From Micromussa lordhowensis (Eukaryota > Cnidaria > Anthozoa > Scleractinia > Lobophylliidae), in the NCBI GenBank assembly GCA_964020085.1, contig OZ026608.1, positions 14,813,979 to 14,877,978 on the forward strand: a DNA stretch of 64,000 bases, written 5' to 3'. This document shows, piece by piece, positions 42,447 to 52,600 of this stretch. A program made the translations under genes and the position numbers. Positions within the stretch are counted from its first letter, which is position 1. Every line of letters starts with the position of its first letter. The notes below the pieces were generated by a model. It worked only from the letters and a program-made list of their open reading frames with translations, had not been told where the DNA came from and did not search any database.

Positions 42447-43600
42447 ATTTGGTTTTATCAACTGGGTTGATAATGTGAATTGTCCACCGTAAAGAGACTT
42501 GGAAGCTGACGTTTCGAGCGTTAGCCCTTCGTCGGAGCGAATCAAGGAATTGTGGGTTGTGTGTGGTTTATATACAGAAATGTGGAGCTACGCTATTGGT
42601 TGGTGCCTGGCAACGTGAAAAACAACAGAATGAATTAGTTGAATGAAAAGCGTTCGTTGATACCGTGAGGATTAAGACTGCCGATTTGAAAAATAAATCT
42701 TTGTTCAAGAGTTTTGCGGTTTTCTGTGCTTCCTTGATGTAGGGAGAGGCCGCAGACTGCCATATGTTGCTTAGAATGATTCGGCAGATTAAAGTGTCTA
42801 GCAACCGGTTTAGAAGCGTCTTTATCGTCTTTCTCTAAGTCGCGAAGGTGTTCTCGGAAACGGTCGCCTAGTCGTCTACCTGTTTCGCCGATATATAACT
42901 TTTTGCAAAGAGTGCAAGTTATACAGTAGATGACATTGGCTGAGGTACAGGTAAAATGATCTGTGATGTTAATGGATCGCTTGGGTCCCGACAATTTCTC
43001 AACGTTGTAAATGAAGGGACATGTTTTACATCGCGCGCGTGCGCATTTAAAAGTTCCAGGTTGTTCACTCGTTTTGAATGCACTTCTAACTAAAAAGTTA
43101 CCTATGTTTTTGTCGCGTTTGAATGAAATTAATGGCGGTTGCGAAAAGATTCTACCAGTATCGGGATCACTTTGAAGTAATTTAAAGTTTTTGAGAATGA
43201 TGGATTTTACCGCGTGATTGTGAGGGTGAAATGTGAGGGTGAATGGAATTCTATTATTTTTCTCCTTCTGAGACGTTTGTAGTGCTGACTGCCGATCAAT
43301 TTGTTGGGCACGATGATGGCCTGCTTGAACAACAGAGGCAGGATATCCACGTTTGTCGAAAAAATTGCACATTTCCTCTGATTTAAAGGAAAAATCAGAG
43401 TCCTCACTACAAAGGCGACGAAGTCTAAGAAACTGAGAACAAGGAATAGAATTCTTGACGTGTGATGGATGTGAAGATGAATACAACAAATAACTATGAG
43501 AATCTGTGGGTTTGTAGTGCACACTGGTGCATAAACCGTTGCCTTCGACAGAAACTTTGATATCTAGAAATGCCAAAGAAGTATTGGCATGAGTCGCCAC
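42447..43600 (-). mobile_element. Penelope-like element copy 3, 5'-truncated, GIY-YIG frame intact
   Basis: A 321-codon open frame (42635-43600) covers the RT thumb end (SLAFLDIKVS, VHYKPTDSHSYLLYSSSHPS) and an intact-looking GIY-YIG nuclease: VIYCITCTLCKKLYIGETG, then RRLGDRFREHLRDL, and a HFNLPNHS segment. It is preceded by CxxC-like KCARARCKTCPF. The palm with the YVDD box is missing. Its 3' end joins directly to the truncated 5' end of PLE copy 2, in the same orientation, which is a common tandem arrangement of PLEs. Confidence 0.87.
42635..43600 (-). CDS. PLE C-terminal RT/GIY-YIG endonuclease ORF (partial)
   Basis: The open part of PLE copy 3. The Met shown is internal to the RT and not a native start. 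The endonuclease GIY motif is replaced by VIYC and YIG is present (KLYIGETG). Arg (RLGDRFREH) and His residues of the family follow. Expected role: DNA nicking for retrotransposition; without the RT palm it cannot act alone. Confidence 0.75.
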   Translation of the reverse strand: MATHANTSLAFLDIKVSVEGNGLCTSVHYKPTDSHSYLLYSSSHPSHVKNSIPCSQFLRLRRLCSEDSDFSFKSEEMCNFFDKRGYPASVVQAGHHRAQQIDRQSALQTSQKEKNNRIPFTLTFHPHNHAVKSIILKNFKLLQSDPDTGRIFSQPPLISFKRDKNIGNFLVRSAFKTSEQPGTFKCARARCKTCPFIYNVEKLSGPKRSINITDHFTCTSANVIYCITCTLCKKLYIGETGRRLGDRFREHLRDLEKDDKDASKPVARHFNLPNHSKQHMAVCGLSLHQGSTENRKTLEQRFIFQIGSLNPHGINERFSFN

Positions 43601-43619
43601 TGCGCTTACTGAGATTTTC

Positions 43620-44600
43620 TAGCGCCGCCTTCTCTTCCGAAGCCTATAAATAGACCGGTCTGTAAAAGTGCCGTGACACAGGCTTAGTATGGGAATTCCA
43701 TGCTAGTGATGGGCGCCTGATGGAGCCTATTGTTTATCTAGATGGTGGAGATATTGATCATATCATACAACTTATTTTTGTGATTTATACTTAAATTTAT
43801 ACCCGGTTTCTATTCACAGAAAATGCGCGCATTAGACGTTAGATTTTATTCGGATCATTGGGATCTATAAACTTGTCAGATGTAACGGATGCGGTGTTTG
43901 GTTCCATCCTGAAAATCGAGATCTATCAAAGAAAAACAACCCAGAAGATGAAAATCATCGCGTAGAATGGCCGGACATCATTACTTATTCATGAGCACCG
44001 AAGCGGCAAAATTTGAATACGAATGTAGTTTGAATGGCCTAGAATAAGAGAGAAAAGGCCCTTACTTGCCCGCAGAGCATTGATAATACTCGATTTCCTG
44101 ACTTGCCTAAGTCCTACTTAATGTTTTGAGCAGCGGGCTTTTCATAAGGAATGATATATCTACAATTGTAACCAAAAAATAGAAGGTTTTACAAAGTTTT
44201 AGGACTATCCCTCTGCGATCGAAAATTATGAAAAACCGGCTTTTTCAGAGGGGAACATGTTCCCGATACGAAATGAAAAGTGATTTTCAAGTAAGCGAAA
44301 CTGGCTTCAAAAAAGTGAGCAACGGGAAATAAAAGTTTGACGCTTTTCTTAACTGATCCCGTCTTAACTTTGTAAATCGGAGCAAAAAAACGACTATCCA
44401 GCTGACATTGAAAGTTGCGCGTTGCAAGTGCGTTCAAAGATGGCGCGTCTTTGCTCGGTGAGCCATTGTTTGAAGCACACGACTGCATAACAATGGTTGT
44501 CTAATAATTATCATATCTTTTCAAAAAAATCACTCAGTCGTTAAATGCAAATCATTGATCAGTAGCCCGCTAACTTTAAAACTCATAGAACAACTGCTTA
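43620..44600. other. No gene recognised
   Basis: Includes AT-rich sequence and short ORFs without support. Confidence 0.4.
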
Positions 44601-44604
44601 ACGA

Positions 44605-44988
44605 GTGTTGATACGTGGATTTATGATGAACGAGGAAAACAGAAGTGCGCTGGATCGGGAGCTCTTTTCAGAGCTCATTGAATCCCCGATCCATCCACTT
44701 CTGATTAATATGGTCCGTCCTTATGTTGAATCGAATGATCCAAAGTTTCATCTTCAAATAAACGGAGAAGCACTTTGGCATTGGCGAAAAGTCCGCGGAC
44801 ATCCCCGCGCCGCCTTCGACGTTCTCCAAGCAAGCATTTCGCGTATCGGATACAAGCTGGAGGAATCCGCACGCGATCGTGTTGGTCATGCCATTGCCAG
44901 GAGCATTCGAAACTTCTGGAGAAAGATCAATGAAATCTCGAACAGTAAAAAACGAAAAACATGGGGAGAAGTGAAACCACGAACGTAG
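44605..44988 (+). CDS. Unrecognised 127-residue ORF
   Basis: Mixed, soluble protein-like composition (PYVESNDPKFHLQINGEALW, then VLQASISRIGYKLEESARD) ending in a basic tail (SKKRKTWGEVKPR). No domain, signal peptide or splice context that I can identify. Codon composition is more GC-rich than the flanks, which hints at coding. It may be a transposon gene fragment or a single exon of a gene; low confidence either way. Confidence 0.3.
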   Translation: MLIRGFMMNEENRSALDRELFSELIESPIHPLLINMVRPYVESNDPKFHLQINGEALWHWRKVRGHPRAAFDVLQASISRIGYKLEESARDRVGHAIARSIRNFWRKINEISNSKKRKTWGEVKPRT

Positions 44989-45877
44989 CGTGGTCATGAG
45001 TAAACAATGTTCGATCTATGACAATGCAGTTAATCCGCTAATTCGTACTCGGTCATTTCAAACTCATCACCGTATCATTTTCCTTGGATTCGCCCTTCAG
45101 TCATTTGCTATCAGCTATTTCGAACTCCCGCTAGTTCAAACTATTTTACTAAAATGCTCAATCCGTTCGAGCGAGCAAGATCCAATCCGCGCTGTGTTTA
45201 TATTTTGCAAACATTAGCGCGCGCTACTTAGCATTTTCAAAGAAACTTGATTGAACGCGATCCAAGAATAACATGATAGTTTGAAGCAGTTCCGTTTTGC
45301 ACTATCAAAGAAACTCTTCCCTACGAATCAACCAAACCTTTTAAAACTAAGGAGTTTGACACAAGCGATTGTTTTGCTCGCGCGCGAAGAGGGCAAACGA
45401 TTTCCTTTTTTTTAGACGGATCAACAACAAATTTTTCGCTCCTTTTCAGGCAGAAGCGGTATATTAACTTTGAGAGGTACGAACAATAGCGAAAACAATA
45501 CCACGGAAACTTCATTGTTTCGAACTTCCGCTCTCTTCAAGTTAATGAGCATGGCCTTAATCCCCACGGAGAATAGCAGGAGTTTAGCTTAACCAATCAG
45601 ACTTGCCCCCTTGCGTTCAATTTGCGTTTATTTGAATATTAATGGCCGATATGACAGACCTAAGATATCTCATGAACTGCAAGTAAATGTCCCGAGAACA
45701 ATAGCCATTCTGCGCGATGTGCGGTGGCGTACTGCAATAAAGGATGCAGTAAGGGCTAAACGCGGGACGGGGGTGAGGGTGAATAGGTTTGCGGATCGAC
45801 GGATTTGGCTTAAAAAAGAGCACGGATTACGGACACGGGTCGGTGGATTTACATACCCCAATTCCCCCCACCCCCCT

Positions 45878-46092
45878 CTCATTTCGCGCGTTATTTGTAC
45901 TCTAGAAGCAGAGATGGATAATAAAGTCTCTAAGTCATCTAACTCTACCATCACTGATATTGTCTGTCCGATGCCAGTCAGTCCCCGTTAAATCAAAAAT
46001 ACAATGCCACACATCCGTCGATGATTATAAACCAATACTTGCTCTTATTATCCAACTCTGCTTCCTAGAGTACAAATAACGCGCGAAATGAG
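45878..46092. mobile_element. Short palindromic MITE
   Basis: CTCATTTCGCGCGTTATTTG...CTCTAGAAGCAGAG at the left is inverted at the right as CTCTGCTTCCTAGAG...CAAATAACGCGCGAAATGAG. Arms are about 43 bp. Non-coding. 44989-45877 before it holds dispersed repeat sequence but no gene. Confidence 0.75.
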
Positions 46093-46182
46093 TACATATA
46101 TCAGATATTTGTACTCGTCTCATTCCTCCCGGCCGCGTGAAGTTCAAAACCTTGGCAAGTCAAAATTTTGGGAAAAGAAATC

Positions 46183-46190
<8 letters not shown>

Positions 46191-46214
<24 letters not shown>

Positions 46215-46326
46215 GCGTGTTTTTACTCGTTGTTTGTCCTATGGGCTGGTCAAAATACTGCACAACTCGCATGCAAAAATATGCAGCGATACTACACACC
46301 AAAACGTCTAATAAGATATATTTATT
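46191..46326. repeat. Hairpin element
   Basis: CTTATTAGACGTTTTGG is inverted as CCAAAACGTCTAATAAG about 75 bases later. A weakly related stretch (GTCTGATAAGATATAT) occurs near 53850. Confidence 0.6.
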
Positions 46327-46799
46327 TCTCATTTACTGTCAAGGAACTCTGACCAAAAAGCAAACAATATATAATCTGCTCACCCACAACAACTAGTAAT
46401 TCACGAGTTAAAAAGTTGGGAATCTAAATAGCATGACAGAAATCCGTCTTTCTTTAGCTCTGCTGCAGGTAAATAGGCCTGAATACGAACCAGACAGATA
46501 AACACTGTTATGATGAAATGTCTTCAAACTAATACCAATAATGTGTGTGAGTTACATTTTCACCCTTATTATTATTACTATTACTATCACACAATATGTA
46601 TCAAGGAAATTAAGAAAAAAGAAAATACATCAAAAGTCTGTTTCCTCATGGTTGATTGTTGTAACTGATCATAAGTCTAGACTGCACCTTATTTAATTAA
46701 TATTTATATAATAATTTTAATAGGAAAAAAGGCTTTAAAGGATTTCAGTCATGGCATTTTTGTGTTCCTTTGGCCACTTACAAACTGATTATCATTAAA

Positions 46800-47312
46800 T
46801 TAAAGGAAACGTGAAAATAACAGTTGACTAAGATAGAGAAATATCAGACAGATTAACCATAAAGGGATGAGGATGGCTAAGGATGGAAAAGATTAGCACG
46901 GATTAAGAAACGAAGAACGTTTCAACATGCGTAAACATAATTAACTTCTTTAGAGGCAAAGGAAATCACTTCCCTAGAATTCTAGTTTGGGAGTTAATTA
47001 TAGTAATGTCACGGAAGTTTTACAATCAACAGTCCAAAAAGAGTAGATAAAAACCATGTTTTCTTTTAAAAAAGTACGAAAAATTCCCGCTATTAAAAAA
47101 GGGAACTTTTTCTATAAAAAGTGCTTCTTAAAGGAGCTCGGCAGTCACGGAATTTTTGTACACGAACAAAATCACCTTTAAATCAGTAAAGGAGACCTGA
47201 AAATAACAGTTTAAAAAGACAGAAAAACACCATAGAGGTAGTAATAAACCATAAAGGAACAAGTATGGTTAAGGATGGAGAAGATTGACACGGATTACAA
47301 ACGACGAAATTA
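46800..47312 (+). repeat. Two copies of a dispersed repeat (third copy at 51555-51690, minus)
   Basis: 46800-46920 and 47185-47312 share GAAAATAACAGTT, AACCATAAAGG, GGATGG and GAAGATT(A/G)ACACGGATTA. The inverse (AATCCGCGTCAATCCTCC, CTTTATGGTTTATT, TATTTTCAGGTTTCCTT) is at 51555-51690 in a PRDM14-like intron. Between 47313 and 48230 no gene is seen. Confidence 0.6.
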
Positions 47313-48231
47313 ACTTGAACAATTTAGGCTAAACTTTTCGAGATGCGACAACCGTGAAGTGGCTCCTGCATGTTAATAAGGCTACAAAAAGTACTTTGAT
47401 CCTCTAGAATTTTTCAAAGTCCTTTGTGCTACCTCGTACTTTTGCATTTGACGTCGCAGATATTTTTTTTCCATCCGAGCTCGGTTAATTGTGCAGTATA
47501 ATGTAATTAAGAGTAATGATCCAACCACGCGATAAACTACACAGGCTGCTTTCAATGGGCTATTGGTTAACTATTTAAACAAAAATAAAAGTGTTTCTGT
47601 CGATGAACTATCGGCTGATAGTTGCTCCGGGAAATTTTGATGTTCTTGAACAAAAAACATTATCCGGAGAAGCGAAGCTTCAATGGCAAATAGGCTAGTT
47701 TTAAAAACAACAGGGTTTCCAAGGGGAAACTATCAGACCGATAGGTTCGAAACATAAACACCCTATTGTATTCATTCTTCCCCACTTAATTTCCTTCTGC
47801 GCGCCAGTTACAAATCACATTGAATGTATTTTTTATCATTTTTAGATGAAAGGCATGAAAGCCAAATGTAAAACTTGATTTTTCTAAATAGAATTTGGCT
47901 TTCAATTTTTTTCGAATAAGCCCGCTTGTTTACAGACAAATTTTCACAGAAGAATACTATCCATCCGGGTATTTTCTACATTTTCAATAAGAATCGGAGA
48001 AAATTTAATAGTGAAGTACAATATCAAATGGTATTTAATCTTTCGTAAGAATGCCGGCCAATCTAATTTGAGGCACATATGATATCAAACTATGGCTCGC
48101 TTTATTGTGCGTCAGGACTTTTTGAAGAAAAATCATTCAATTCAGTAAACACCCTGCTCGCGCGATACAACTTGAAGACTTTTTGGTGTATCTACAAGAA
48201 ATATCGTGAAATTCTGTTTATAAGCCTTAGA

Positions 48232-48530
48232 CTATGAAGACATCAATGATCATCGCAGCTATTTACACAACTTAAGCGGCTGTGAAATAAAGCCTGAAAA
48301 AAATTCAGGCCTGAACGGGATTCGAACCCATGAACTCTGCGATACAGGTGCAGTGCTCTACCAACTGAGCTATCAAGCCATCTGGGAGCTGTTCACTTTG
48401 TGAATTCGTAATATACACGTAGATGGTGAGGAATGCAGATGAATATGTGAAAGATCATACATATTTGAGCTGGGGGAGAAAGATATGAAGACATCAATGA
48501 TCATCACAGCTATATACACAACTTAAGGAG
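48232..48530 (-). mobile_element. tRNA-derived SINE family B, copy 2
   Basis: The tRNA-like head reads on the minus strand (TAGCTCAGTTGGTAGAGCAC, GGGTTCGAATCCCGTTC). TATGAAGACATCAATGATCA is present at both ends (48232-48251 and 48484-48503), and the following CAGCTAT...ACACAACTTAAG is also repeated, so a second unit begins at the end. Confidence 0.85.
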
Positions 48531-48647
48531 AAAAAAATTGTTCAAGTCTGAATTTTTTTTCAGGCTTCACTTCGCAACTGCCTCCCTCAAAGGTCAAATG
48601 ATGTACCCTTTAAAAGAGCTTTTTCATTTGAGACTTGACAAAATATA

Positions 48648-49165
48648 CATTACTTGCAAAAAATTTCGGACGTTAAAATTTCGGACGTTTTATCTCGGAC
48701 GTTTAATTTTCGGACACTTTTTCCCTAATTTCGGACAATTTTCGGACAAAAATTACGGACACTGCGCTGAAACATGCCTAAAGTAAATTTACGACTAAAA
48801 AACATGAATTAGACTGAAATAAAATCCGTGAAAATGATAGTTTTACTGTCCCTTCAAGGTTTTACAGCCGGATACACCAACGAGGAAATAACACAAACTC
48901 AATCTATGTTTTTGTCTTTCATAAAAGAAACAAATATTTTCCTTTCCAGTGATAAAAAGAACGACTGAGCAAAGCCGCCTAATCCGAATTCTAGCCATAT
49001 CATGTATATTGGCTTTGAATATGTGATGCCGTCGCCCAGAAAGTAGTTTTAAAGTTTTATACTATGCTGTAAACATTTCGGACGCTTTAAAGTTTCAGAC
49101 GGTTTTATTTTCGGACACTATTTTTGTCCGAAATTAAAATCGTCCGAAATTGTTTGCAAGTAATG
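48648..49165. mobile_element. MITE with TA target duplication
   Basis: The ends CATTACTTGCAAA and TTTGCAAGTAATG are perfect inverted repeats and are flanked by TA. Inside each end are several TTTCGGAC(G/A) words in opposite orientation. The TA duplication suggests Tc1/mariner mobilisation. It lies downstream of the PRDM14-like gene's 3' end. Confidence 0.78.
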
Positions 49166-49360
49166 TACCATAGCTCTAATAAATAACAAACTACAAATAT
49201 AATGGAAGTTCTAACGAAAATTTACGACATATAATAGTGCTACATTTTGATTGAGTTTAACTCCCTAATCTCTAAGCTAACTTTATGTTTGTTTTAAGAA
49301 CATCATCTTTATGGGACATCCAGTTGCTTCAGATAGCCGTTGGCGATGTTCTTCTTTTGT

Positions 49361-49648
49361 TCATTGTCTTTCTATAACATCTCTCAGACATTCGTCCGGT
49401 GATTTCTGGTGTCGACTTAGCTGCGTCGATTGTGAAAACGTTTTGTGACACTTGTCGCATTTGAATGGCTTTTCTCCCGTGTGCGTTCGAATGTGATTGT
49501 TCAGTGTTGTTGCGCCAGCGAATGAACGCCCACAGAAACCGCATTTAAATGGCTTCTCGTTGATGTGGATCACGACATGTTCTCTCAGCTCGGCTGGGCC
49601 TGGGAACGACGAAGGACAGTGCCCGCACTGGTATGGTCGATCGGGGGA
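49361..49648 (-). CDS. PRDM14: PRDM14-like last exon: zinc fingers 2-4
   Basis: Starts after TGCTCTTTTCCAG with [15 protein letters not shown]. The fingers are C-x2-C-x12-H-x3-H (twice) and a final CDKC...H-x6-C variant ending SPDEC. The stop follows VIERQ. A second open frame on the same strand (49329-49544) is a shadow. Confidence 0.9.
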   Translation of the reverse strand, partial: SPDRPYQCGHCPSSFPGPAELREHVVIHINEKPFKCGFCGRSFAGATTLNNHIRTHTGEKPFKCDKCHKTFSQSTQLSRHQKSPDECLRDVIERQ

Positions 49649-52600
49649 CTGGAAAAGAGCACAGAGTTCATTTTGTATAAAATCATTGATGTGTATGGGC
49701 AATATTTTCGGGGAGCTTCAATATGTAATATGCGTCCAGTGTTTCAGAAGACATTATTTTTCAAGACATAAGGAGGTGTCGTATTCAGAGCGCAAAAACG
49801 TAATAAGCATACGCGAGTTTTTGCTGCGCACCAGGCGGGAATTTCAGCGTCGATCATGTAAAGAGAAAAGGTTACGACCTTAATATGGTTTCTCAATTTG
49901 CCGGGTAAGCAACAACATTTTCTCATCACTAGTGGAAAGCTGGTGTAATGTTTTCGTGGGATATGATTTTTTTTTTCCGGACAAAATTAACCTAAAGGTT
50001 TCCGAACCTTTCATTTCCCCGCGGCATAAAGGAAATTTCGATGCGAGGACACATTTGTTTCCACAAACCCTCTTGTATCCTTCCTTGCATACGGCTGGCG
50101 CGTCTGAAATTTGAATTGATCAATCAGGATTCAGCAGGCGGGAAAACTTTGCTGTCCTGACGTCAATGTTAGTAAAAGGAAAGGCATTGAAATCAGGCAA
50201 CTTTTCTCATTAGAGATGGCGTTTAATATTCAGAAAAAGGGATTTACAGTTCCTAAACCCATATCAGATTGTAAAAAGTGAAAAATATGAAACATTTTGT
50301 TTCTCCAAGCTTCTAATTTGGCGCCAAATGTGGGTCGGCATGGCAACTCGCTCGAAGTTCGTCGAGTTATGCTGGGTAGAATAATAGTTGTGTTATAAAA
50401 ATATATATGCTGTTCATCGTCAAATCAAACCCAGGTCAAAGCAGCGTTAGCATTGTCTTTATTTTTGTTAGCTGCGAAGAAAAAGGCTATTATCGTGTCG
50501 TTTCGGTAGGACAGCTCAGTTTTGACTGCCGCTCGTTCTGCGAGCGCAGCCGCCATATGCAAGGCCTTGTAAGCATATAATATATGTGTTAGACCCTAAG
50601 TAGACCTTCTAGCAGACATATACAGACACCAAAGAGCTTACCTGGGGGCATACATGCATCTGGAGAAGCACCCTTTGAGAAAACGTCTGCGAGCACTGGC
50701 CACATCTCCAAATATGGGGTTCTCCGTGATCCTTCAGGCCCAGTCCAAAAGGATCCAAGGGCCTCTCTGGGTCATCATAGTCCTTCAAGACAAACAATTC
50801 ATGTAAGTGTTGGAATAAACATTTAGGGATTGAGTAAATAAACAAGCCAAGAACGGAATTAGGCCGAAACAAAACGTGTTTTAAAGCAATTACCGAATGG
50901 GCCTCACTACCTAGTGAGTTAAAGAAACTTATGCCAGGAAGGATTTTTAAACACAAACTGAAACAGTGTTTGCTTAACCATTTTTAACCTTAGTTAGTAG
51001 TAGTATTTTTAATCTTAGTTCTAGTTTTAAACCTTAGTTGTAGTCTTACGTTTTTAGCTTTTATTGCTATTTTGTATTTTAGACCTTTCAGGTATATTTT
51101 AGACTTTTATTTTTTAGAGGAACCTCCTGAAAACCACCTCTACGTGATTGGAGGTCTCCTCATTTTTATATCGTTTGGCTCTACTGCAGAGCTTAGACTT
51201 GATTTTATGAATTAGACTACATTTCCAACACTAGACGTGTGTTAGTGGGTCAAAATTGGCAACCGGAAAATATATTTTTAGGAAGATTAATATTTTTGCT
51301 CTTAACTGCGGAAGGAGAAAATCAGTATGGCTTCCCCCGGGAACTGACGCAGTGGAAGTGTCAACTCCCTTAATGAGCTAAAAACGTTGAACGGTTAAAT
51401 TTCAAATACTCTACTCCAGTTACCTGGGAAACTGTCCCCCTAACACTGAAGCATCTACAGAGCTTAAACCAGTTTAAGGAACTTATATACAGGGCTCACT
51501 TGATCTCTTCCCAATCAAACAGTTTTCGCATCTTGATTGTTTTAGCCTATATTTTTCAAGTTCGTCGTTTGTAATCCGCGTCAATCCTCCCCATCCTCAA
51601 CTACCCTTGTTCCTTTATGGTTTATTATTATCTCTTTGGTGTTTTTCTATCTTAGTGAACTATTATTTTCAGGTTTCCTTCAAGTTAAAGGTAATTTTCA
51701 AGTAGTAACTCAAAATAACGTGGCTGAGCTTTTTTAACTTCCAGTTGCCTTTTGAGGCTCGTGAAGATTTCTGCTTTTAAAAAGCTTAATAGGAAAATTT
51801 CTTTGTCTGTTGCGATCTATAGTTGAATTAATACAATCTAGCCATGAGGGGAAATGGAGCAACGAACAACGCGGTAAGTATCTTCTGATGGAACCGATTT
51901 TATTTTTTTTAGTCTAGTCGTACCTGATCTCTGGAATCTTCGAAAAGAATTTCTTCGTCGACTCCTGGAGGCTTCCACTGAACGGTGTGCTCTGGAAACG
52001 CAAAACGCTAACATTTAAAAAATACAGGTTTTACATTCATAGGATTGGAGATTATTTAGTGGGGGATAGGGACTATTTCATACTTTCATGGTTTTAGCGA
52101 GGTAGGTGGGCACGAAGAGGAAGGAAGGAAGAAAGAAGGAAGGGAATCAGTCGAATAGTCTGTCAGGTACAAAAAAAGGATATAATATCATGGAAATTCA
52201 AACCTTTGACGACCCGAGCTTTCAACAACGTCGGGACATCAATGAATTCGGAGTATTTCTCGTCGTACCACACCAGGAGTTCCCTGCCCGCGGGGATGTG
52301 CCTAAAGGCCCGGTAATAAATGTTCCCACAATACTGAAATACTGTCATGTTTTGTTCCTCTTTGTACCGAGCACATTGTATAAACCGCATCCAGCTTGAC
52401 ATGTATTCTTCACTTCCGTCAATAAAATGACTGAACTTTCCATCTTTGTAAATCTATCATGGCAGAAGAAAAGGAACATATGCCATAAGTTTGCCGAATC
52501 CTAAACATTGATATTCTTAGTTTGGTTGCTTTGGGACAAAGACTAGCTTATCCAAAACTAAATCCGCCCTAAAGATTGACGAAGGGATAAAAAAAAACCG

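Noticed and set aside
42568..43524. Additional minus-strand ORFs in PLE copy 3
   Set aside because: Alternative frames of the GIY-YIG coding region.
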